A DNA stretch of 64,000 nt from Micromonospora sp. NBC_00389 (GTDB taxonomy: Bacteria > Actinomycetota > Actinomycetes > Mycobacteriales > Micromonosporaceae): assembly GCF_036059255.1 (NCBI RefSeq), contig NZ_CP107947.1, forward strand, positions 3,534,001 through 3,598,000. The letters are read 5' to 3'. The position numbers and the translations under genes are program-made. Of the stretch, positions 36,633 to 44,634 are shown piece after piece. Under the pieces are notes generated by a model. It was not told the origin of the DNA, made no database searches, and saw nothing but the letters and a program-made list of their open reading frames with translations. Every line of letters starts with the position of its first letter. Position 1 is the first letter of the stretch.

Positions 36633-39600
36633 TGGCCGGTCCGGCGGCGAACCGAGGCGGCGACGATCCGGCCGAGCACCGCCGCGGTGACGGCGAAGAA
36701 CGCCACCGTGGGCACCGTGAACAGCAGCAGCCGGCCGACGTCCGGCCAGTCGGGCAGCGGGACGGGCGATCGGCCGTCACTGAACAGGCGTTGCCCGTCC
36801 CGAGTGAGGAGCCAGATCGCCAGGGTGGCGAGGCCACCCGACACGGTGGCGATGACGACCGGCCAGCCGTAGCCGCCACGGACGGCGCGTGGGGCCAGCC
36901 CCTGCCGCCGGAGCGCCACCAGCATCGCGACCCGGTTGCGCTGTTCGGCCGCTGCCATCGCGATGAGGCCGGCTGCCCCGATCAGGACCCCGGCCAGCGC
37001 GGCGAACAGGTTGAAGCGCAACGCCAAGGCCGCACCCTGCCGGTCGAAATCCTGTCGTACGCCGGCGATCGTCCGGTCGTCCTTGATGACCAGACCCTCC
37101 GCGCGAAGCCGGTCGAGGATGTCGGCAGGAGCCGTCGGGGCCAGCCAGACCTCCTCGACGCCGGTCTGGCCGGCGACGGCGAGCCGGTCGGCGTACTCCA
37201 GGTCAACGATCAGGCCGGATCCCCCGAGCCGGGGCAGCCGGTCCGCCAGGCCCTCGACCGACGCCTGCGTCGGCGACCCGTCGACCCCCTCGTACTGATG
37301 AGGCCGGCCCAAGGGCGTCCCGTTCGACCGGGTCAGCCAACCGGGCAGCGGGAACGGCGAATCGACCACGCTGATGCCGGCCGGCCGCACTCGCCGGTTC
37401 TCCACCAAGCCAAGGACCAGCGCCGCGTCCGGCCCGCTCGTGGCGTCGAGAAAGGTGTCATCCGGGTCGGTCAGCCGCCACCGATTCAGGTCGGCGAACT
37501 CCGCACCGGTCAGCAGAACCGTCTCGCCGTCGCCGTCGCCGCTGCGCAACTCCTCGAACCGGACCTTCAGTTGCCGGGATACCACCGGAGCGACGATCTC
37601 GACATTGACCAGGCGGCATTCCTGCACGCACTCGGGCACCTGTATGACGTAATCGCGGCGGCCGGGCTCGATGTCATCGCGAGCGACGACCACTCGGCTG
37701 CCGTTCCTGTTGGAGACCGTGACCGCGAGGCGGACCCGATTCCCGGCAAAGGCCGCCGCGTCGAGGTCGGTGGAGATCACCACGGTGAGCAGACGCCCTC
37801 GCAGGTGTAGCGGTGCTCCGGGTGGGTCCGGGCGGACCGTTCGCGCGATGTCCGCCAGATCCGCGCCATAGGAGGCATGCGGTACGGCCACCGTCGCCAG
37901 CCGGTCGGAGTCGACGGCGAGTACCGGTGTGCCGGCCTCGGAGGCCGCGTTCGTCACGACCGCGGCCATCGCGGAGCGACCCGTGGGGTCGGCCGCCCGG
38001 ACGGACGCCAACAGGTGCGACCGCGAGGATGCCTTGACCTCGACCACGCGGGGAGCCCCGACCTCGACGGTTGCCCGATCCGCGTAGGCGGCCGACGCGA
38101 CCTCGCTCGTCGCGGCGGTGAAGGCGAGCATCGCGACAACGACCGTGAGCAGCGCCATCAGGGGCCGGAAGCGTGGTTGCCGCGCCACCTGCACGAGGGC
38201 GAGGCCGACGGTTGTCCGGCCTCGCGCCAGCAGCGCAGCGCCTACCGCCGCTCCGGCGATCATGGCGACCCGCGCCAGCAGGACGCCCGCGGCGAGCGCG
38301 CCCACAACCGGTGCCACCAGGGCCAGCCCGGTGGGCGATCCGCCGAGGCGCAACTGCACCACGGCGGCCACGGCGACGGCCACCGCGACGACGTCACCGA
38401 CGCTTGCCCGCCACCCCCGCACCCGCGCCGGCACCCGGCGCAGCAGGTCGACGACCGGTGCGGACATGGTCCGCGCCTGAGCCAGCAGCACCGCGGCGAG
38501 CGCGCCAACGGCACCGACGGCGGCGTAGCCGACCGCGGTCGCGTCCAATGTGACGTCGGCCTGGGCGGGCAGGGTGTGCGTGGCGAGCAGTTTGGCAGCG
38601 GCCAGGCCGCCCAGGCAGCCCAGGGGGATCGCGACCAACACGGGTACGGCGTGCTCGCCGACCGCCAGGGCCCACCGTCGTCGGCGCTGCACCCCGCGCA
38701 GCAGGAGCAGGCCCTGTTCTGGTCGGCGCTCGTCGGCCGCCGAACTGATCGCCACGAACAGCACCAGCCAGCAGAGCAGGACGAGCAGCCCGGCACCCAG
38801 TGTCACGCCGGCGGCCAACTGCCCGCGCTGCAGGGTGACGCGATCAAGCAGGCTCGGCAGAGAGGTGCCGGCACCGAAGCCCTGCCGGCTCCCGTCGCGC
38901 GTCACCGTCGCGACGGTCGACCGCAGGTCCTGCACCGACCCCGTGACCACCAGTTGTCTGCTGACGAAGAGGTCGGCCGTCGATCGGTACAGGATGGCAT
39001 TGTCGTCGGCCAGGGGCGAGGACTCCGCCGTGAAGATCGCGTCGAGGGCGCTGCCCACGGTCGACGTGGAGGCCGGGCCGGGTGCGGGTGGCCGTAGGTA
39101 CTCCTCACCCAGCCAGAACGGGTCGGTCGCGTCGAGCGGCCGGTAGACGCCGGCCACCCGTACCGGAACGGCGCCGAAGGTGAACTGGCCGCCGGTGGCG
39201 ACACCCAGATGTGCTGCGGTGTGCGTGCTGACCATCACCTCGGGGAGCTGGCCCCGCGAGGTGGACCGGGGGCACGCGCCGGCCACGGCGACCCGTTCGC
39301 AGACCCCCGCTCGGAAGATCAGGTTCGAGGTGACCGTCCCGGCCGGGCCGGTGGCGACGCCACCGCTCTGCGCACCGAGGACGACCTCGAACCCGGCCGG
39401 CGCGAGTCGCTCGACCTGAGCGCCGAACACGCTTCCGGCCGGGTCGCCCGGCATCCCCGGGTACTCCGTGGGGGCGACGAGCCGCAGCCGGAGCTCGTTC
39501 GGATCGGCTGTGGAGAGCTCGTACCGGGCGAGGGCCTGCCCGGCAGCGGCCACGTAGCTCACCGCGGCTGCGGCGGCGGCACTGGCGAGCACCGCGAGCA

Positions 39601-39661
39601 GGAGCACCGCCAGGGCTTGTGCCCGGCGGGCCGCAAGTGCTCCCCCGATGACGGCCAGCAT
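36629..39661 (-). CDS. Large FtsX-like/MacB-type ABC permease
   Basis: The 1010-residue protein starts with a hydrophobic segment (~13-40), then a ~240-residue extracytoplasmic region. A membrane block follows at ~280-430 (VTLGAGLLVLLCWLVLFVAI) and ~430-530, then a second large external region (~530-860). It ends in a last block of three spans (LALRFNLFAALAGVLIGAAGLIAMAA, PVVIATVSGGLATLAIWLL, LLLFTVPTVAFFAVTAAVLG). This duplicated FtsX arrangement belongs to exporters that move lipids or peptides or transmit force, not sugars. It overlaps the downstream ATPase by 4 bases and lies 66 bases after another ATPase gene. The substrate is unknown. Confidence 0.85.
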   Translation of the reverse strand: MLAVIGGALAARRAQALAVLLLAVLASAAAAAAVSYVAAAGQALARYELSTADPNELRLRLVAPTEYPGMPGDPAGSVFGAQVERLAPAGFEVVLGAQSGGVATGPAGTVTSNLIFRAGVCERVAVAGACPRSTSRGQLPEVMVSTHTAAHLGVATGGQFTFGAVPVRVAGVYRPLDATDPFWLGEEYLRPPAPGPASTSTVGSALDAIFTAESSPLADDNAILYRSTADLFVSRQLVVTGSVQDLRSTVATVTRDGSRQGFGAGTSLPSLLDRVTLQRGQLAAGVTLGAGLLVLLCWLVLFVAISSAADERRPEQGLLLLRGVQRRRRWALAVGEHAVPVLVAIPLGCLGGLAAAKLLATHTLPAQADVTLDATAVGYAAVGAVGALAAVLLAQARTMSAPVVDLLRRVPARVRGWRASVGDVVAVAVAVAAVVQLRLGGSPTGLALVAPVVGALAAGVLLARVAMIAGAAVGAALLARGRTTVGLALVQVARQPRFRPLMALLTVVVAMLAFTAATSEVASAAYADRATVEVGAPRVVEVKASSRSHLLASVRAADPTGRSAMAAVVTNAASEAGTPVLAVDSDRLATVAVPHASYGADLADIARTVRPDPPGAPLHLRGRLLTVVISTDLDAAAFAGNRVRLAVTVSNRNGSRVVVARDDIEPGRRDYVIQVPECVQECRLVNVEIVAPVVSRQLKVRFEELRSGDGDGETVLLTGAEFADLNRWRLTDPDDTFLDATSGPDAALVLGLVENRRVRPAGISVVDSPFPLPGWLTRSNGTPLGRPHQYEGVDGSPTQASVEGLADRLPRLGGSGLIVDLEYADRLAVAGQTGVEEVWLAPTAPADILDRLRAEGLVIKDDRTIAGVRQDFDRQGAALALRFNLFAALAGVLIGAAGLIAMAAAEQRNRVAMLVALRRQGLAPRAVRGGYGWPVVIATVSGGLATLAIWLLTRDGQRLFSDGRSPVPLPDWPDVGRLLLFTVPTVAFFAVTAAVLGRIVAASVRRRTGQ

Positions 39662-39727
39662 TGAGGCTCACGCTATCGAGCGGACGGCCTGCACACCGCC
39701 CCGCGGACGCGCATCGATACCGAGCGG

Positions 39728-40393
39728 TTACCTACCGCGAACTTCTCCACCGCGCACGACCTGCGCCCGCCCCTCGGCGAGGTGGAGTTCCGCTTCGCAG
39801 GAGGCGGCCACCTCCGCGTCATGGGTGGCGAACACGACCGCCGCACCCCGCCGGGCCTCGTCGTGCAGCAGATCCAGCACCCGCTGTCGGTTGCCCGCGT
39901 CCAGCTCGCTGGTCACCTCGTCGGCCAGCAGCACGCCGCCGCGCAGCGCCAGGCCGCGGGCGATGGCCGTGCGCTGCTGCTGGCCGCCGGACAGCTCCTC
40001 GACCAACTGGTCGGCCTGCCCGGCGAGGCCCAGCTGGGCCAGCGTCGCGGCGGTCTGCCGGCGCGCCTCGGGCGGTGCCACGCCGCCGGCGACGAGGGCC
40101 ACCTGCACGTTCTCGGCGGCGGTCAGGATCGGGGCCAGCCCGTTGTCCTGCGGGATGAGGACGATCCGGTGGTCCACCGCGTGGTCACGGTCGCGCAGTT
40201 GCTGCCCGTCGACGCTCACCGCGCCGTCGCGCGGCCGCAGCAGCCCCGCCATCGCGTTGAGCAGGGTGGTCTTGCCCGCGCCCGACGAGCCGGTCAACGC
40301 CAGCACCCGACCCGGGCGGACCGTCACCGAGACGTCCCGGAGGACGGCCGGCGCATCGCCGTACCCGAGAGACACCCCTTGGATGGTCAGCAT
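39728..40393 (-). CDS. ABC transporter ATPase (LolD/MacB type)
   Basis: This 221-residue ATPase has Walker A GSSGAGKTT (~29-37), Q-loop IPQDN, canonical signature LSGGQQQRTAIARGLA and a Walker B region LLADEVTSELD, where Val replaces the usual Pro of DEPTS. It is the first gene of the ATPase/FtsX/ATPase operon. The ATG at 40393 follows GGAGGGGGCGG; longer readings add unrelated sequence. The divergent gene is an M23 peptidase. Two different ATPases for one permease suggests a heterodimeric motor. Confidence 0.87.
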   Translation of the reverse strand: MLTIQGVSLGYGDAPAVLRDVSVTVRPGRVLALTGSSGAGKTTLLNAMAGLLRPRDGAVSVDGQQLRDRDHAVDHRIVLIPQDNGLAPILTAAENVQVALVAGGVAPPEARRQTAATLAQLGLAGQADQLVEELSGGQQQRTAIARGLALRGGVLLADEVTSELDAGNRQRVLDLLHDEARRGAAVVFATHDAEVAASCEAELHLAEGRAQVVRGGEVRGR

Positions 40394-40503
40394 GTGCAAC
40401 CGCCCCCTCCGGTACCGGCGTCCGCAGAATGCCACGCCCGGTCGGGACCGCACAATCCTCATCGATCGTCGCGCCGCCATGTAGAAAACTTTCGATGTCG
40501 CGG

Positions 40504-40532
40504 TTGACTTCGATGGTTTGTGACACAACAAT
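40504..40532 (+). promoter_or_regulatory. Promoter of the LasA-like peptidase gene with TTGTGACACAA dyad
   Basis: TTGACT (40504-40509) and AACAAT (40527-40532) are spaced by 17 bases in an unusually AT-rich stretch. The perfect 11-base dyad TTGTGACACAA (40518-40528) overlaps the -10 box. Transcription from here would leave a 5' UTR of about 150 bases before the ATG at 40691. Confidence 0.55.
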
Positions 40533-40690
40533 CACCGTCAATATCGACGTACATCTCTTTTGTTCGGCGGGCCGTGTGCTACCAGGGCCGGCCGGTGACG
40601 GCGGTGTCCGCCGTGCCGCTGGCCAACCGCGAACCCGACGGGGTGCGGGTCGCCGTGGTCGACGAAACCCGCACCGAGAGTGAGGTCACG

Positions 40691-41854
40691 ATGAGACACG
40701 GTCGACGATGGGCCGGCGGCGCCGCCGCGGCCCTGCTGATGGTCACGGGCCTGATCGGGGCGGCGCCCAGCGCCGCCGCCGCGGCCGACGGCCCCGCGCT
40801 CACCGCCGCGGTGACCGCCAAACTGCTCAGCTCGGTCGAGCTGTCCACCGCTGGCGCGGAACGAGACACCCGGGTCACCGTCAGCCGCAGCAGCGGCCGG
40901 TGGGCGTTCGGCACCGCCGTCGCCCTCGCACCCCGACAGGAGGACGCCCACCCGACCGGCTCGATCTTCATCGCCCGGGCCGACCCGGCCGGGTGGCGGG
41001 TCGCCTTCGACGGTGAGGCCGCCTTCGGTGAACTGGCCGCCCAGTCGCCCCTGGTGACGGGTCCGGAGAGAAGCGCGCTCAGCACCGCTCCGACCCCGAT
41101 GTACGCGGGCGGGGACTACCGGACCGGGATGGCGCTGCCGTTCGCGGTGGGCCAGACGTGGACGCTCACCGGCGGCCCGCACGGCTGGGGTGGCAGCGCG
41201 CCGTACAGCTCGGTCGACCTGGCCGGCGGCGACCAGGTGGTCCGCGCGGCCCGGGCCGGCGCGGCGTACACGATGTGTCAGGGGTGGATCCGGGTCATCC
41301 ACGACCGGGGCTACTCGACCGACTACTACCACCTGTGGAACAGCATCTCCGTCAACGGCGCCAGCGTCGGTCAGGGCGCCTTCCTGGGCAACACCGGCAC
41401 CGACGTCACCTGCGGCGGATCCGCCACCGGCCGCCACGTCCACTTCGGCCTGCGGCAGAACAGCGCCTACGTGCCGATCGCCGGCCACGACATCGGCAAG
41501 TGGGTGCTGGCCAACGGCGCCGCCGCCTACCAGGGTGGGGCGCGACACGGGTCGGCCTGGGCCGGGGTCGGCTCCGGCCTCTACAACTACGGCGCACTCG
41601 GCCTCACCCAGGCGGTGGTTGACGCGAACGGCGGTGGGGCACTGACCCGTCGAGCCGGGCCGGGGACCGGTTACGGGGCGGTCGGCTCGCTGGCTGACGG
41701 TGTCACCGTCTCCGTCTCCTGCTCCGCCAACGGCACCTCCCACACCGGGCGGTACGGCACCACGGCGCTCTGGGACCGGTTGAGCGACGGCAGTTGGGTG
41801 TCCGACGCCTACCTCTGGACCGGTGTGAACGCTCCGATCAACGGCTGGTGCTGA
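40691..41854 (+). CDS. Secreted M23 (LasA-like) metallopeptidase with C-terminal SH3-like domain
   Basis: The 387-residue protein has a Sec-type signal (AGGAAAALLMVTGLIGAAPSAAAA). After a ~120-residue N-domain, the M23 core shows GGPHGW (His164), YSSVDLAGG (Asp176), DYYHLWN (His214) and GRHVHFGL (His249/His251), the LasA set of zinc and catalytic residues. The tail (~315-387) is an SH3-like cell-wall-binding domain (RAGPGTGYGAVGSLADGVTV, ending NGWC). It should cut peptide bridges in peptidoglycan outside the cell. The next gene has the same tail. GAGGT precedes the ATG. Confidence 0.87.
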   Translation: MRHGRRWAGGAAAALLMVTGLIGAAPSAAAAADGPALTAAVTAKLLSSVELSTAGAERDTRVTVSRSSGRWAFGTAVALAPRQEDAHPTGSIFIARADPAGWRVAFDGEAAFGELAAQSPLVTGPERSALSTAPTPMYAGGDYRTGMALPFAVGQTWTLTGGPHGWGGSAPYSSVDLAGGDQVVRAARAGAAYTMCQGWIRVIHDRGYSTDYYHLWNSISVNGASVGQGAFLGNTGTDVTCGGSATGRHVHFGLRQNSAYVPIAGHDIGKWVLANGAAAYQGGARHGSAWAGVGSGLYNYGALGLTQAVVDANGGGALTRRAGPGTGYGAVGSLADGVTVSVSCSANGTSHTGRYGTTALWDRLSDGSWVSDAYLWTGVNAPINGWC

Positions 41855-41918
41855 CGAGCTCGACCGCCGAGCCGGCGGGCCGCCGGCCGCCCGACCCCCT
41901 TCGTCGCAAGGAGTGGCA

Positions 41919-43307
41919 ATGACCGTACGAACCTCCCGCCGGGGCCGGCTCCTGCTCGGCGGCCTGCTCACCCTGACCACCGCCCTGGCCGGTCCCGTCG
42001 CGGCCATGTCACCGGCGGCTGCCGCCCCGACCGGTACGCCGGCGTCGGCCGGCCCGCTGGCCGCCGCGTTCGACACCGCCGCCGCCCGGTACGACGTCCC
42101 GCGCGACCTGCTGGTGGCGCTGGGGTACGCCGAGTCGCGCCTGGACATGCACTCCGGTGCGCCGAGCGCGGCCGGTGGCCACGGGCTCATGCACCTGGCG
42201 AGCAACACACAGGTGCACACCCTGGAGGAGGCGGCGACGCTCACCCGGCTCACCCGGGCAGCGCTGCGCGCCGAACCCGCCGCGAACGTCCTCGGGGCGG
42301 CCGCCGTGCTGCGCTCGTACGCCGACCAGGTCGGCCTCACCGCCGCTGCCCGCGACGACGTGAACGGCTGGTACGGACCGGTCGCCCGGTACGGCGGCGC
42401 CAGCGACGCGTCGGTGGCGCGGCTCTACGCGGACACCGTCTACGACCTGCTGCGCGTCGGGTTCACCTCGACGCGCGGCGAGGCGGTGGCCGGGCGGCCG
42501 GTCGCACCCCGGCGGGGCGGCCTGGAGCGGGCCGGCGTGCTCGGCGGATTCGGCACCCTCAGCACCGACTACGGGCCGGCCGCGTGGGCACCGGCCAGCA
42601 CGAGCAACTACACCGTGGCCAGTCGACCGGGCAGCCACCCGGTCACCCGCATCGTCATCCACATGACGCAGGGCTCCTACGCCGGCGCGGTCAGCTGGTT
42701 CCAGAACCCGGCCGCCCAGGCCAGCGCCCACTACACCTTCCGCTCCTCCGACGGCGCCGTCACCCAGTCGGTGCGGGAGAAGGACATCGCCTGGCACGCC
42801 GGCAACTGGACCTACAACACCCAGTCGATCGGCATCGAACACGAGGGGTACGTCGACAACCCCGCCTGGTTCACCGATGCGATGTACCGCGCCTCCGCGA
42901 CGCTCACCCGTAGCCTCGCCACCAAGTACGGCATACCCAAGGACCGGGCGCACATCATCGCGCACGCCGAGGTGCCCGGCGCCACCCACACCGACCCGGG
43001 CCCGAACTGGAACTGGACCTACTACCTGCAACTGGTGAACGGAATCACCGGCATCGGCTCCGGCACGGTGAACACCGAGGCGTCCAGCCTCAACGTGCGT
43101 TCCGGCCCGGGCGCCAGCTATCCGGTCGTCGGCTCGGTCGCCGACGGCGCCACCGTCGCCATCTACTGCCAGGCCGTCGGCAGCACGGTCACCGGCCCGT
43201 ACGGCACGACCTCCGTGTGGAACCGGATCGGCACCAACCGCTACGTCTCCGACGCCTACCTGCTGACCGGCTACGACGGATACATCCCGACCGTGCCGCG
43301 CTGCTGA
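41919..43307 (+). CDS. Secreted N-acetylmuramoyl-L-alanine amidase with transglycosylase-like N-domain and SH3 tail
   Basis: The 462-residue protein has a signal peptide (~1-37). Residues ~45-185 resemble a lytic-transglycosylase-like region with an ESRLDMHSG motif (Glu72) and GHGLMHL. Residues ~230-375 form an Amidase_2/PGRP domain with zinc ligands His248 (VIHMTQG), His357 and Asp359 (THTDPG). Residues ~385-462 are an SH3-like domain (SSLNVRSGPGASYPVVGSVADGATV) closely matching the tail of the upstream peptidase. AAGGAG sets the ATG at 41919. Whether the first domain is an active glycan lyase is unproven. The pair would cut different bonds of the same wall. Confidence 0.87.
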   Translation: MTVRTSRRGRLLLGGLLTLTTALAGPVAAMSPAAAAPTGTPASAGPLAAAFDTAAARYDVPRDLLVALGYAESRLDMHSGAPSAAGGHGLMHLASNTQVHTLEEAATLTRLTRAALRAEPAANVLGAAAVLRSYADQVGLTAAARDDVNGWYGPVARYGGASDASVARLYADTVYDLLRVGFTSTRGEAVAGRPVAPRRGGLERAGVLGGFGTLSTDYGPAAWAPASTSNYTVASRPGSHPVTRIVIHMTQGSYAGAVSWFQNPAAQASAHYTFRSSDGAVTQSVREKDIAWHAGNWTYNTQSIGIEHEGYVDNPAWFTDAMYRASATLTRSLATKYGIPKDRAHIIAHAEVPGATHTDPGPNWNWTYYLQLVNGITGIGSGTVNTEASSLNVRSGPGASYPVVGSVADGATVAIYCQAVGSTVTGPYGTTSVWNRIGTNRYVSDAYLLTGYDGYIPTVPRC

Positions 43308-43321
43308 CGGCGCGGCACCCG

Positions 43322-43888
43322 TCAACCGAAGAGCAGGTCGAGGTGGGCATCCAACGCCGCCACGGCCTGCTCGGCGGTGTACTGCCCACCGAGCAGATAG
43401 ACGCCCAACCCCTCCATCAGTGCCAGCAGGCCGGCCGCGGCGGCGTCGGCGTTTCGGCGGGGCAGGATGCTGGCGATGAACTCGGTCAGCTGCGCGGTGT
43501 CCTCGCGCAGGCTGGCCGCGGCGGCCGGTCGTACCGCGGTGTAGGCGAAGAACGCCAGCGCCACGCTCCCGTCGTCGCGGCTCCGCTCGTCGAGCGGCAG
43601 CAGCGCGGCGATCATCGTGCGCAGCAGCAGCCGAGGGGAGGGGTCCGCGCCCAGTCGCGCCATCGCCTCGGCGATCCGGATCTCACCGCGCTCGCGGACC
43701 ACGGCCAACGCGAACGCCATCATCTCGTCCTTGGTGCGGAAGTAGTGCTGGACCATCCCGGCGGACACACCGGCCTCGGCAGCCACGTGACGGAGGCTGA
43801 CGGCCTCCAGGCCCTGGTCCGCGGCGACCCGCATCAACGCGTCCGCGATGAGGGTGCGTCGCTCCTGGTGATCGACCTTCTTGGGCAT
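43322..43888 (-). CDS. TetR-family regulator, last gene of the PEP-synthase-like operon
   Basis: The 188-residue protein has an N-terminal TetR HTH (RRTLIADALMRVAADQGLEAVSLRHVAAEAGVSAGMVQHYFRTKDEM, ~10-56) followed by a helical ligand-binding region. It lies 53 bases after the PH-like membrane-protein gene, on the same strand as the PEP-synthase-like gene. A perfect palindrome over that operon's promoter is a natural binding site, which would make it autoregulatory. The ligand is unknown. Confidence 0.87.
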   Translation of the reverse strand: MPKKVDHQERRTLIADALMRVAADQGLEAVSLRHVAAEAGVSAGMVQHYFRTKDEMMAFALAVVRERGEIRIAEAMARLGADPSPRLLLRTMIAALLPLDERSRDDGSVALAFFAYTAVRPAAAASLREDTAQLTEFIASILPRRNADAAAAGLLALMEGLGVYLLGGQYTAEQAVAALDAHLDLLFG

Positions 43889-43941
43889 GACCTCGATCGT
43901 TTCACAGTGGGTGGCCTGGAAGCCCCGCCGGCGGTCGGCGG

Positions 43942-44607
43942 CTAACGGCTGACGGTTCCGGTGGCGGGGGTGCCCCGCGCGCTACGCAGGAGGCCGTCCG
44001 GATCGTCGGCGTACAACCGCAGCTCGTTCATCGGCTCGGACCCGACCTTCGGCAGGTCGAAGCTCGTCGGGTGGCGCAACAGGACGTCGATGCTCGTCTG
44101 GCTGCCGACCGAGATGGACACCACCCGGCGGTCCCCCTCCTGCTCGACCTGCACCGACTTGCTGGACGGCAGCGAGCGGTAACGCTTGCGCAGAACCTCG
44201 ATGTCCGTCCACGGGATCCAGATGTCGATGCCGGAATTCAGCCGCACCCGCAGGCCCGTGTCACCCACCACGTGGGGGTTGATCGTCATGCTCGCGAAGA
44301 GGCCGACCATCCAGAGCAGACCCCAGACGCCGAGCGCGAGCACGATCCAGCGGGCCGGCCCCCACGGCACCACGTTGGTGACGATGAGGTCGAAGATCGG
44401 AATCTCCACGATCGACAGGCCGATGAAGATGCCGAGAATCGGCTTGACCACGCCCAGGTAGCCGAACGGCTCGTCACCCGGCGCCAGCGGCAGCGGCCTG
44501 CGCCGCGCCCACAGGTACAGGTTGCGCCACATGGCGGCTTCCAGCTTGGCCACCCGGCGCAGCAGCGGGCCCACCTTCGCTCTGGTGGGGGTCTTCATGT
44601 CGGTCAT
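43942..44607 (-). CDS. Two-span membrane protein with PH-like domain, unknown function
   Basis: The 221-residue protein has a basic N-terminus (~1-45), two hydrophobic segments (VVKPILGIFIGLSIVEIPIFDLI and WIVLALGVWGLLWMVGLFASM), then a cytoplasmic beta-rich region. That region (LRVRLNSGIDIWIPWTDIEVLRKRYR, VVSISVGSQTSIDVLLRHP) resembles the PH-like domains of bacterial membrane proteins. The ATG at 44607 follows GAGGA. It sits 27 bases downstream of the PEP-synthase-like gene and before the TetR gene. No function is recognised; the context suggests a membrane partner of the enzyme. Confidence 0.75.
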   Translation of the reverse strand: MTDMKTPTRAKVGPLLRRVAKLEAAMWRNLYLWARRRPLPLAPGDEPFGYLGVVKPILGIFIGLSIVEIPIFDLIVTNVVPWGPARWIVLALGVWGLLWMVGLFASMTINPHVVGDTGLRVRLNSGIDIWIPWTDIEVLRKRYRSLPSSKSVQVEQEGDRRVVSISVGSQTSIDVLLRHPTSFDLPKVGSEPMNELRLYADDPDGLLRSARGTPATGTVSR

Positions 44608-44634
44608 GTCGTCCTCGCGATGGTGGTCGGGCGG

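Noticed and set aside
40533..40690. Possible c-di-AMP (ydaO-type) riboswitch in the long leader of the wall hydrolase gene
   Set aside because: Such riboswitches often precede actinomycete wall hydrolases, but I could not find the conserved ydaO core motifs in this leader.
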